Positions 1 through 8,121 of a stretch of DNA of 23,427 nt are shown here, in pieces. Origin of the DNA: Elusimicrobiota bacterium. Lineage in GTDB: Bacteria > Elusimicrobiota > Elusimicrobia > UBA1565 > UBA9628. Below the pieces are notes generated by a model, which ran no database searches, was not told the origin of the DNA, and saw only the letters and a list, made by a program, of their open reading frames with translations. The translations under genes and the position numbers were made by a program. The stretch spans positions 1-23,427 of the forward strand of contig JAGWMT010000017.1 in assembly GCA_028871595.1 (NCBI GenBank), in the 5' to 3' direction. Positions within the stretch are counted from its first letter, which is position 1, and the number at the start of each line of letters is the position of its first letter.

Positions 1-492
1 TACAGCGAGAACTGCGTGGACGGCTACATCTGGGGCGACGGCGCCGCCGCGCAGATCTGCTCGATCCGCCACCCGGGCCGGATCAAGATCGAACCGATCG
101 TGTTCGAGTCCGCCTCCGAGGGCGCCACCGACGTGATCGTGGACGGCACCAAGCACTTCTGGCAGGACGGCGGAAAGGTCCGCGAGTTCTCCATCCGCAA
201 GACCGTGGAAACCTTCGAGGCGATCGCCGCGGCCAAGAAGCTGTACGCCGACGAGGTCTACACCGTCACGCACCAGGCCAACAAGGTCATGATGGACTCC
301 ATCCTGGGCCACCTGCGCCTGCCCGAGGAGCGCCACATCCACAACGTCGCCGAGCAGGGCAACATCGCGGCCGGCGGCATGCCCTCGGCCGTGGCCCAGC
401 GCCTGGACAAGCTCCACAGGGGCGACAAGATCGTCTACGCGGTCCTGGGCGCCGGCCTGGCCTGGGGCGGCGGGTACATGGAGGTGCAGTGA
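1..492 (+). CDS. 3-oxoacyl-ACP synthase III (KAS III / FabH-like), C-terminal part
   Basis: The reading frame is open from base 1, so the start and the active-site cysteine lie left of the window; 163 C-terminal residues are present. KAS III condenses a starter acyl group with malonyl-ACP. The second and third members of the Cys-His-Asn triad are visible: His in THQAN (codon 271-273) and Asn in GNIAAGGMPS (codon 361-363), with the usual spacing. The C-terminal glycine-rich segment GAGLAWGGG matches the end of the thiolase fold. The stop overlaps the next start by one base (TGATG), so it is translationally coupled to the ketoreductase. It probably primes the chain built by the operon. The starter preference cannot be judged without the N-terminal half. 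Confidence 0.9.
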   Translation, partial: YSENCVDGYIWGDGAAAQICSIRHPGRIKIEPIVFESASEGATDVIVDGTKHFWQDGGKVREFSIRKTVETFEAIAAAKKLYADEVYTVTHQANKVMMDSILGHLRLPEERHIHNVAEQGNIAAGGMPSAVAQRLDKLHRGDKIVYAVLGAGLAWGGGYMEVQ

Positions 493-1217
493 TGTCCGAT
501 ATCGCGGTCGTGACGGGCGCGTCCGGCGGCATCGGAGCCGCCATCGCCAAGATGATTTGCCAAAAGTCCGAAGGACAGCTGACGTTGTGTCTTCATTACA
601 ACGGCAACGCCGAAGCCGCGAAGAAGGTCTCGGCCGAGATCCCGGGCTCTTTCATCGTCCAAGCGAATCTCTCCACGGCCGAAGGCCGCAAATCCCTCCT
701 GGACGCCGTGCTCGCCAAGGGTTCCCCCTTTTGCTTGGTCAATAACGCCGGCATCGACAAACCGCACGAACCCGCGCTCATGATCGACGAAGCGTCGTAC
801 GACAAGATCATGGACACGAATCTTCGTGGTCCGTTGTTCTTGATGCGCGATTTCGCGAAAGAAATGGCCCGCAACGAGTCCGGGGTCATCGTGAACATCT
901 CCTCCGTGCTGGCGAGAAAATCCGTCATCGGTTCCGCCGTCTACCGCGCGTCCAAGGCGGCGCTCGAGGCTCTGACCCAGCAGTTCGCGTTCGAACTGGG
1001 CAGCAAGGGCGTCCGCGTCGTCGCCGTCGCTCCGGGCTTCATCGAGACGAGCATGACCTCCGGCATCCCTGAGGATCAGCGTTCCGGCATCAAGCGGGAT
1101 GTTTCATTGGGTAGATTCGGCGAACCCGAGGCGGTGGCGGAAACGGTATGGCACGCCATCGAGAATCAATATCTCACCGGCGCCGTCATCGCCGTCGATG
1201 GAGGAATGGCGCTGTGA
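492..1217 (+). CDS. fabG: 3-oxoacyl-ACP reductase (FabG-type SDR)
   Basis: A 241-aa classical short-chain dehydrogenase/reductase, the family's normal length. It shows the cofactor motif TGASGGIG near the N-terminus, NNAG, and the catalytic residues Ser138, Tyr151 and Lys155 (YRASK), at the same positions as in E. coli FabG. The expected role is NADPH-dependent reduction of 3-oxoacyl-ACP to 3-hydroxyacyl-ACP in the cytoplasm. I chose ATG 492 rather than the adjoining GTG at 489 because GGAGG (480-484) sits 7 nt upstream and the start overlaps the previous stop. It sits between KAS III and a dehydratase, so a role in the same chain-extension cycle is well supported. Its base composition is less GC-rich than its neighbours, for example bases 541-600 are about 47% GC. 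The fabG symbol rests on family and context; other SDR substrates are possible. Confidence 0.9.
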   Translation: MSDIAVVTGASGGIGAAIAKMICQKSEGQLTLCLHYNGNAEAAKKVSAEIPGSFIVQANLSTAEGRKSLLDAVLAKGSPFCLVNNAGIDKPHEPALMIDEASYDKIMDTNLRGPLFLMRDFAKEMARNESGVIVNISSVLARKSVIGSAVYRASKAALEALTQQFAFELGSKGVRVVAVAPGFIETSMTSGIPEDQRSGIKRDVSLGRFGEPEAVAETVWHAIENQYLTGAVIAVDGGMAL

Positions 1218-1660
1218 CCCCCGCCGAAATCCTCAAGCTTCTTCCCCAGACCAAGCCCGCGCGTTTCATTGACGAAGTGCTGGAAGTGGACGCGGAGCAC
1301 ATCGTCACGAAGTACGCCTGGACGGAGGAGGACTGCGCGGGGCATTTCCCGGGCAACCCCGTGGTTCCGGGCGTGAAGATGCTGGAAATGTCGTCCCAAA
1401 CCGCGATTGTCGCCTGGGGCCTATTCAAGAACGGCGCCGGCGCGGCCGCGCAGGACGCGTTCTTCACCCAGGTGGACCCGGCGATGTTCAAGATGAGCGT
1501 GCGCCCCGGCGAGACCGTGGTTTGCCGCGCGACCGTCGCCGCGGACGGATTCTTGAGCGTCGAGAGCAAATTTGCGGGCGGGCCGAAGGACGGCGAGACC
1601 ATCTTCGCCGGCAAAATCAAGGGCGTGTGGGTGCCCAAGGACTCGGAGAACCTGGTATGA
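1214..1660 (+). CDS. fabZ: 3-hydroxyacyl-ACP dehydratase (FabZ-type hot-dog protein)
   Basis: A 148-aa single hot-dog-fold dehydratase. The catalytic pair is visible: His44 in GHFPGNPVVPG and Glu58 in MLEMSSQTA, matching the FabZ signature. It would remove water from 3-hydroxyacyl-ACP to give trans-2-enoyl-ACP. The start is GTG 1214, which overlaps the fabG stop in a GTGA (4-nt overlap) and has GGAGGA (1200-1205) 8 nt upstream. The open frame continues upstream to 1148, but that extension is arginine-rich out-of-frame fabG sequence. It is coupled to the KAS gene downstream by an ATGA overlap. I see no FabA-specific isomerase feature; from sequence alone FabZ and related polyene-pathway dehydratases cannot be separated. 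Confidence 0.9.
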   Translation: MTPAEILKLLPQTKPARFIDEVLEVDAEHIVTKYAWTEEDCAGHFPGNPVVPGVKMLEMSSQTAIVAWGLFKNGAGAAAQDAFFTQVDPAMFKMSVRPGETVVCRATVAADGFLSVESKFAGGPKDGETIFAGKIKGVWVPKDSENLV

Positions 1661-2973
1661 GCCGATTCGCGAAGCGCATCGTCGTGACGGGCATCGGCGC
1701 GGTCGCGCCGAACGGTTTGGGGATCGAAGCTTATCGTGCCGCCCTGCAGGCCGGCAAGTCGGGCATCTCCTTCCACGAGGAGCTCAAGGCGCTGAACTTC
1801 GCCTGCCGGATCGGCGGCAAGCCGCCGGTCGGCCCCGACGAGGCCGAGGCCCTGATCGCCGACGCGGACCTGGCCAAGCTCAACGAGGCCATGGTGTACG
1901 CGACGATGGCCGCCGTGGAGGCCGCGCGCATCTCCGGCGTGAGCGTCGACCTCAAAAAGGGCTACGCGGAAACGCCGGTGGACTGGGCGACCGGCGCCAT
2001 CATCGGCTGCGGCATCGGCGGCATGGACACCATGTTCGACGAGCTGGCCCCGGTCCTGGCCGAGGCCGCCGGCCAGGAGCCCGGCATGGGCTGCCGCCCC
2101 ATGGGCACCGACATCGTGCCCAAGATCATGGAAAGCTCGGTCTCCGTCGCCGTGGGCAAGTTCCTGGGCCTGGGCGGTCAGACCACCACGAACTCCTCGG
2201 CCTGCAACACCGGCACCGAGGCCATCTTCGAGGCCTTCAAGCACATGCAGCTGGGCTACGCCGAGTCCATGTACGCGGGCGGGGCCGAGGGCACGCACGC
2301 GGGCACCTGGTCCGGCTTCGACGCCATGCGCGACGTGCTGTGCTCCAAGTTCAACGACATGGCCGAGAAGGGCTCCCAGCCCATGGGCGCGGGCGCCTGC
2401 GGCTTCGTGCCCGCCGGCGGCGCCGGCGTGGTGCGCCTGGAGACGCTCGAGCACGCGCAGAAGCGCGGCGCCAAGATCCTGTGCGAGCTGGTCTCCGCCT
2501 ACTGCAACTCCGGCGGCCAGCGCGACGGCGGCACCATGACCTTCCCGAATCCGGACGGTGTGGCCCGCTGCATCCGCCAGGTGATCAAGGACGGGGAATT
2601 GGATCCGAAGCGGATCTCCCTCATCAACGGACATCTGACCTCCACGGGAGCCGATCCCCGGGAAGTCGGGAGCTGGATCAAGGCCCTGGAACTCCCGCTG
2701 GACAAGTTCCCTCTCATCCAGTCCACGAAATCCATGATCGGCCACACGCTCGGCGCGGCCGGCGCGCTGGAGGCCGTCGCGGCGATCGATCAGCTCGTCA
2801 ACGGATATGTGCATCCCTCGATCAACAGCGAGAACGTGCACCCCCAGATCCCCATCGGGAACAGCATCCCGCACCAGATGGTGAAGAAGGAGCTCGAGTA
2901 CGTCATCAAGGCCTCGTTCGGGTTCGGAGACGTCAACGGCTGTCTGCTCTTCAAACGCTGGGACGGCAAGTAG
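1657..2973 (+). CDS. 3-oxoacyl-ACP synthase II-type condensing enzyme (KAS II / FabF-like)
   Basis: A 438-aa ketosynthase with the thiolase-fold Cys-His-His triad: Cys183 in SSACNTGTE, His326 in INGHLTSTGADP and His363 in KSMIGHTLGAAGALE. The Gly after the first His (NAHGTST in typical FabF) is Leu here, a mild divergence. The C-terminal FGFGDVNGCLLF corresponds to the FabF segment FGFGGTNAxLVF. The expected reaction is decarboxylative condensation of malonyl-ACP with acyl-ACP. The start ATG 1657 overlaps the fabZ stop by four bases (ATGA). The mid part of the gene uses strongly biased codons (CTG, AAG, GGC), suggesting high expression. It could be FabF itself or a pathway-specific KAS; operon context favours a dedicated system. 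Confidence 0.92.
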   Translation: MSRFAKRIVVTGIGAVAPNGLGIEAYRAALQAGKSGISFHEELKALNFACRIGGKPPVGPDEAEALIADADLAKLNEAMVYATMAAVEAARISGVSVDLKKGYAETPVDWATGAIIGCGIGGMDTMFDELAPVLAEAAGQEPGMGCRPMGTDIVPKIMESSVSVAVGKFLGLGGQTTTNSSACNTGTEAIFEAFKHMQLGYAESMYAGGAEGTHAGTWSGFDAMRDVLCSKFNDMAEKGSQPMGAGACGFVPAGGAGVVRLETLEHAQKRGAKILCELVSAYCNSGGQRDGGTMTFPNPDGVARCIRQVIKDGELDPKRISLINGHLTSTGADPREVGSWIKALELPLDKFPLIQSTKSMIGHTLGAAGALEAVAAIDQLVNGYVHPSINSENVHPQIPIGNSIPHQMVKKELEYVIKASFGFGDVNGCLLFKRWDGK

Positions 2974-2979
2974 TACAAT
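2950..2979 (+). promoter_or_regulatory. Candidate sigma70-type promoter for the ACP-like gene
   Basis: TTCAAA (2950-2955, 4/6 to the -35 consensus), an 18-nt spacer and TACAAT (2974-2979, 5/6 to the -10 consensus). The -10 lies directly after the KAS stop codon in a short AT-richer patch that stands out from the GC-rich surroundings. Transcription would begin near 2986, giving a short leader with a strong Shine-Dalgarno. It is inferred from the sequence only. Confidence 0.4.
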
Positions 2980-2990
2980 CGTTTTAGATT

Positions 2991-2996
2991 AGGAGG
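2991..2996 (+). promoter_or_regulatory. Strong Shine-Dalgarno for the ACP-like gene
   Basis: AGGAGG lies 10 nt before ATG 3007. It is the best ribosome-binding site in the operon and supports both the start choice and high expression of the carrier-like protein. Confidence 0.75.
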
Positions 2997-3006
2997 AACG
3001 AAACTC

Positions 3007-3909
3007 ATGGCATTCATGCGCAAGGCGGCGGTCGTCGAAGCGACGGATCTCAACACCATCACCCCCCAGGACGCCGAGTCCCGGATCACGGCGGGCGTGA
3101 AGAAGTACGCCACCAACGAGGCCAACTACGCGAAGGCCGACGGCAACACCCCCTACCTGGGCCACATCGTGGGCATGGGCATCGAATCCTCCAACCTGGC
3201 CGACATCACCATGTCCATCGAGCGCCAGTTCCTCACCAAGATGACGACCAAGACCCCGGTCGCCGAGGGCTCCGCGGACTACAAGCTCACCGCCGGCGAA
3301 CTGGGCAAGCTGCGCATCCTGGACGGCCAGGACGCGCTCGCCGCCACCCCCGGCCTGTCGGTCAAGATGCTGATGGACCTGGGCCACATGCCCAAGAACG
3401 ACGCCTATCTGGCCAACGTGGTCTCTTTCGCCTACATCATGGCCACCGGCGACGGTTGGAAGATGGCCGACGCGCTCAAGAAGATGGCCGCCAAGATCGA
3501 GAAGCTGGCCGGCCCCGAGCGCGCCGAGGCGCTCGCCAACGTGAAGACCCTGACCTCCCAGGCCAAGGACTACGACGCCGTCCTGGCCGACGCGGCCAAG
3601 CTGGCCGCCGCCAAGCAGAAGACCTTCGCGGCCGACAAGGCCTCCTGCGACGCGCTGAACAACGAACTGTCGGTCACGCTCGACAAGATCAAGGGCCTCT
3701 CCGCGGGCGGCGACGCCGCCGCGCTGGCCAAACTGCGCACCGAGGAAGCCGAAATCCGCACGCGCCTGAAAATGAGCCTGGCGAAGCTGCGCGTCTCCCA
3801 GGAGGTCGCGGAGGCCGCCGGAAAGCGCCGCCCCATCGAGGAGACCAAGGTCGCCGACGTGCGCAAGGCCCTTCAGGACGCCGTCGCGTCCGCCGAGAAG
3901 CTCGCTTAA
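3007..3909 (+). CDS. Divergent acyl-carrier-like domain fused to a helical/coiled-coil domain
   Basis: This 300-aa protein belongs to no family I can name as a whole. Residues about 20-105 align without gaps to an acyl carrier protein around helix II: Gly58-Ile59-Glu60-Ser61 stands where ACPs have G-x-D-S, and Asp66, Met69, Glu72 and Phe75 fall where E. coli ACP has Glu41, Met44, Glu47 and Phe50. KLTAGELGKL (93-102) resembles the ACP helix IV entry. Ser61 (codon 3187-3189) is therefore the candidate 4'-phosphopantetheine site, although Asp is Glu and the usual Leu after Ser is Ser. Residues about 150-300 are Ala/Lys/Glu-rich, predicted helical and probably coiled coil. There is no signal peptide. 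It lies between a KAS and a gene with a PPTase domain, exactly where a carrier protein is expected. It could be a structural partner instead, if Ser61 is not modified. Confidence 0.6.
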   Translation: MAFMRKAAVVEATDLNTITPQDAESRITAGVKKYATNEANYAKADGNTPYLGHIVGMGIESSNLADITMSIERQFLTKMTTKTPVAEGSADYKLTAGELGKLRILDGQDALAATPGLSVKMLMDLGHMPKNDAYLANVVSFAYIMATGDGWKMADALKKMAAKIEKLAGPERAEALANVKTLTSQAKDYDAVLADAAKLAAAKQKTFAADKASCDALNNELSVTLDKIKGLSAGGDAAALAKLRTEEAEIRTRLKMSLAKLRVSQEVAEAAGKRRPIEETKVADVRKALQDAVASAEKLA

Positions 3910-3910
3910 G

Positions 3911-5311
3911 ATGGCGCTGACGCCCGAGGACATCAAGTCCCTCGCGCGCCAGCGCCTGATCAGCCGCGCGCTCGCCGTCCCGCTGTCTTTGTTCGTCGCG
4001 GCGAGCGCGCGGCTTCGCTTTCGGTACGGCCTGGCCGGGGACATCGAAGCGATTCGAGAGGGCCTCTGGAAGAAGCTGGACGCGCACGACGGCCCCGTCA
4101 TCTGGGCCGCCAACCACCTGACCCTCATCGATTCGTTCCTGATCTACTGGGCCATCGTCCCCCCCTCCCGCGTCGCCGAGCACCGCCTCATGCCGTGGTC
4201 CACGCCCGAGTACACGAACTACTACAAGCTGGGCGGAAAATGGAAGTCCGCGTTCATCCGGGCCCTGCTCTACACCGTGCGCTGCATCCCGTTCCTGCGC
4301 GGCGGCGAGGACGAGGCGTCCGAGGCGTTCCGCCAAAAGGCCTACGACAAGTGCGTCTGGGTCCTGCGCGAAGGCGGCGCCGTGTTCGTCTATCCGGAGG
4401 CGGGCCGCGCGCGCTCCGGCTGGTTCGAGGCCAGGCGCCCGAAGGACTTTCTCGGCAAGATGTGCCTGGACGTGCCCAACGCGAAAATTCTGTGCGTGTA
4501 CATGCGCGCCGACGACCAGATCGGCACCACCGTGCGCCCTCCCGAGGGATCGATATTCCGGGTGAAGTGCGATCTCATCGACGGCGCCCGGCCGGGCGAG
4601 ACCAATCCCCGCGTCGTCTCCCAGCGCATGTTCGACAAGATCGCCGAGCTCCAGAATGAGTGGTGGAAGGACTGCCCGCTCCCCAAGAACTGCGCCGGCA
4701 ACGATGTCGTGGATATGAAGGCCCCGCTCCTGCGCGAGAACTTCTCCGACGACCTGTCCGAGGCCGACCCGGAATGGCTGGAGCGCCATCTGACCCGCAA
4801 GGAGCTGGACTATCTGCGCGGACAGGAGACGTTCCGCACCTTCTGGCGCTTCTTCGCGGCGAAAGAGGCCTGCCACAAGGCGCTGGCCCGCACGGGACTG
4901 GTCGTGCCCAACGGCGCGTTCCACGAGCTGGAGGTGGACCTGTTCCGCCGCAAGGCGACCCACGTCTCCACCGGCCTCCAGCTGGACTTCCGCTTCACCG
5001 ACGACGACGCGGACAAGCTGCATTGCGTGGCCGTCCTGCGCGGCGGCTTCTTGGGCGACGACGAAACCCCGGGGGACGCCGTCTGGGACGTCGCCGAGGT
5101 CCCCGACGGCGCCTCGCCCGGGAGCTTCGCCCGCGAACGCGCCTTGGACTTCATCGCCTCCTGCAACGACGAGATCGGCTCCTCCGCCAAGCTGGCGCTC
5201 TCCGAGGAGGGCGGACTGCCCACCGTGCTGTGGAAGGGCAAGCCCCAGGACTGGAGCCTGTCCTTGTCCCACTCGGGCCGCTACGCCGCATGCTCGTTCA
5301 TGGTTTCCTGA
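3911..5311 (+). CDS. Acyltransferase (PlsC-type) fused to 4'-phosphopantetheinyl transferase
   Basis: A 466-aa two-domain protein. Residues about 50-260 are a PlsC/LPLAT acyltransferase: NHLTLID contains the HX4D motif (His69, Asp74) and YPEAGR (Glu163) matches the FPEGTR acceptor-binding motif. Residues about 262-466 resemble a phosphopantetheinyl transferase: GNDVVD (Asp265, Asp268), WRFFAAKEACHKAL (Lys318, Glu319, Lys323) and a C-terminal LSLSHSGRYAA, equivalent to the SISHS/D motif. The second domain would load phosphopantetheine from CoA onto a carrier protein; the first would move the finished acyl chain onto an acceptor, often at the membrane. The start is one base after the previous stop, with no strong SD (GAGAAG at 3895), so coupling is likely. 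The two domains are normally separate proteins, so the fusion is notable. Confidence 0.85.
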   Translation: MALTPEDIKSLARQRLISRALAVPLSLFVAASARLRFRYGLAGDIEAIREGLWKKLDAHDGPVIWAANHLTLIDSFLIYWAIVPPSRVAEHRLMPWSTPEYTNYYKLGGKWKSAFIRALLYTVRCIPFLRGGEDEASEAFRQKAYDKCVWVLREGGAVFVYPEAGRARSGWFEARRPKDFLGKMCLDVPNAKILCVYMRADDQIGTTVRPPEGSIFRVKCDLIDGARPGETNPRVVSQRMFDKIAELQNEWWKDCPLPKNCAGNDVVDMKAPLLRENFSDDLSEADPEWLERHLTRKELDYLRGQETFRTFWRFFAAKEACHKALARTGLVVPNGAFHELEVDLFRRKATHVSTGLQLDFRFTDDDADKLHCVAVLRGGFLGDDETPGDAVWDVAEVPDGASPGSFARERALDFIASCNDEIGSSAKLALSEEGGLPTVLWKGKPQDWSLSLSHSGRYAACSFMVS

Positions 5312-5418
5312 TAACCACCCCCGCTCGTACCACTCGCTCTCCCTCTAAATTCATCTATCCAACGAGATAAATTTAGACGGGTGCAAATGGGAACTAATTC
5401 GGGGGGCGTTCCGTATGG
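5312..5418. other. Intergenic gap between the acyl-carrier operon and the XRE gene
   Basis: This 107-nt non-coding stretch is AT-richer than the surroundings and holds the inverted repeat at 5346-5375 and a run of six G at 5401-5406. I see no GC-rich hairpin followed by T residues, so no intrinsic terminator can be assigned. It is the natural place for the promoter of the downstream genes, but no convincing -35/-10 pair could be picked. Confidence 0.6.
5346..5375. repeat. Imperfect inverted repeat, candidate operator
   Basis: Two 11-nt arms, TAAATTCATCT and AGATAAATTTA, are complementary at 10 of 11 positions and are separated by the 8-nt loop ATCCAACG. The arms are AT-rich and are not followed by a T tract, so a binding site for the XRE protein encoded just downstream is more likely than a terminator. 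This is inference. Confidence 0.45.
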
Positions 5419-5784
5419 ATGGTGATGGGACGCTACACCAAACTGCCCTTGCCGCATCGCCAGGCCTTGAACCGCACCTTGTTGTTCATGAAAAAAGCCC
5501 CGCGGGACATCGCTCTCGAGCCCGGCTTTTATGTCCGCGCCATTCGCTACGCGATCGGGATGACCCAGGCCACTTTGGCGAGCCGCGCCGGGCTGCACCA
5601 ATCGCACGTCGCCGAGATCGAAGCCGGGCGACGGGACGTTCACGTCGGCACCTTGCGCCGCGTGTTCGAAGCGATGGGTTGCGGGCTCATCATCGCGCCG
5701 CGCGCCGAGATCAAGCCGAGCGAGATTCTAGGCCGCCGTTTGGCGGAGAACCCGGAGCGGCCCTGGCGGCGGACTTTCTGCTAA
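5419..5784 (+). CDS. XRE-type helix-turn-helix regulator
   Basis: A 121-aa protein with one Cro/C1-type helix-turn-helix at about residues 45-95: IGMTQATLASRAGLHQSHVA, then EIEAGRRDVHVGTLRRVFEAMGC. The layout, with a basic N-terminal part (RQALNRTLL), then the HTH, then a short tail, recalls the small 'mobile mystery protein A' group of XRE proteins, but that resemblance is from memory. It probably controls its own operon through the inverted repeat upstream. Three ATGs lie within 11 nt (5415 in another frame, 5419, 5425); the true start is 5419 or 5425, with only weak SD candidates. The next gene follows after 10 nt. No toxin-like partner is adjacent, so a toxin-antitoxin role is not supported. 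Confidence 0.8.
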   Translation: MVMGRYTKLPLPHRQALNRTLLFMKKAPRDIALEPGFYVRAIRYAIGMTQATLASRAGLHQSHVAEIEAGRRDVHVGTLRRVFEAMGCGLIIAPRAEIKPSEILGRRLAENPERPWRRTFC

Positions 5785-5787
5785 ACT
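5779..5787 (+). promoter_or_regulatory. Candidate extended -10 immediately before a GTG start
   Basis: TGCTAAACT fits an extended -10 (TGn then TANNNT). It ends 7 nt before GTG 5795, the spacing seen for leaderless transcripts in some bacteria. It overlaps the XRE stop codon. No convincing -35 is visible. Confidence 0.25.
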
Positions 5788-5794
5788 TCCCCCC

Positions 5795-6876
5795 GTGATT
5801 TATCTGAACTCCGGCACCCATTCCCTCACGCCGAAGCCCGTCTTTGACGCGCTCCAGCGCTACGAACGGGAATACGAGTCAAACCCCACCGCCGAGCTCA
5901 CCCGGGCCTTCGAACGCCTGTGGGCGGTTCAGAAAAAGCTGGGGGCGTTCCTGAACGCCGATCCCGCGTGCCTGTTCCTGCGGCAGAACGTCACCGAGGC
6001 GATGAACGCCTTCATTTTGGGGATTCCGCTGCCGATGGGCGCGGAGATCCTGCTCTCGGACATGGAGTACCCGGCCGTGGCGAACATCTGCCGCTACCGC
6101 GCCGAGCGAGACGGGCTGACGGTGCGCACCTTTTCCCTGCCTTTCACGCCCGAACAGCTCCGCCCCGAGACCGGGCTGCTGGTCTTGAGCCACGTGTTGA
6201 CCGGCACCGGAGAGGTCTTGCCGGTCGCCGAGATCGCGGCCGCGACGCGCGCCCAAGGGGTGTTGTTGGCCGTGGACGGCGCGCACGCCGCCGGGGCGCT
6301 GGAACTGGATTTCCGGACGCTGGGAAATCTGGACTTCTACGGCTCCAACCTCCACAAATGGATGATGGGGCCCAAGGGCACGGGCTTCGGCTGGGTGTCG
6401 CCGCGGCATCACGAGGCGCTGCGGCCGCTCGAGGCAGGCTGGGCGACGTTCGAGTCTCCCAACGATTACGCGGCCTTCGGCGACGGCGCCCGCTTTCCGG
6501 CCCGGATGCTGATGCAGGGCTGCCGCAACTTCGCGCCGTTCTTCGCGATCGAGGACACGCTCGCGTATTGGGACGCGGCCGGCGCCGCGAAGATCCGAAG
6601 CCGAATCTGCGAACTGCAGCGGCGCGTCGAGGCGGAGCTGACCTGGACCCTGCTTTCTCCGCCGCTGGACGGCGGCGCGCGCGGCCCCCTGACGACATAC
6701 GAGCTCCCCGCGCGCTTGGAACAGGAAGGCTACGGGCTGATGAAGCGGGTTCTCGAGGAACACGCTCTCCAGATCGGACTGCCCAGCGTGAAGGGCCGTT
6801 CGCGTCTGCGTCTGTCTCCTCACATCTACAACACCGAGGACGAAATCTCCCGGGCCGCCGAAATCCTGAGATCCCT

Positions 6877-6880
<4 letters not shown>
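5795..6880 (+). CDS. Class V aminotransferase (isopenicillin-N-epimerase/cysteine-desulfurase-like)
   Basis: A 361-aa PLP enzyme of fold type I, class V. It opens with YLNSGTHSLTPKPV, the substrate/cofactor entry segment of the family. It has a VDGAHAAGAL segment carrying the aspartate that contacts the PLP pyridine nitrogen, and Lys188 in SNLHKWMMGPKGTGF as the Schiff-base lysine. Family members epimerise, transaminate or desulfurise amino-acid-like substrates; the reaction here cannot be read from the sequence. The start is GTG 5795; no SD precedes it (a C-rich stretch instead). It overlaps the following aminotransferase by four bases (ATGA), so the two are co-translated and perhaps act in sequence on one substrate. 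Confidence 0.85.
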
Positions 6881-8100
<1,220 letters not shown>

Positions 8101-8121
8101 TTTCCACACGGGAAGGTGACC

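Noticed and set aside
1186..2874. A 562-codon minus-strand frame opposite the FabZ and KAS genes
   Set aside because: The catalytic motifs of FabZ and KAS II are on the plus strand; the minus translation shows no domain and is a compositional shadow.
5312..5418. Intrinsic terminator after the acyltransferase/PPTase gene
   Set aside because: The only hairpin is AT-rich and is not followed by a T tract.
5419..5784. Toxin-antitoxin module around the XRE protein
   Set aside because: The neighbours are an acyltransferase/PPTase fusion and an aminotransferase; no toxin-like ORF is present in the gaps.
5415..5798. Alternative frame overlapping the XRE gene, starting at ATG 5415
   Set aside because: The translation is Arg-rich without a domain, while the 5419 frame gives a clear helix-turn-helix.
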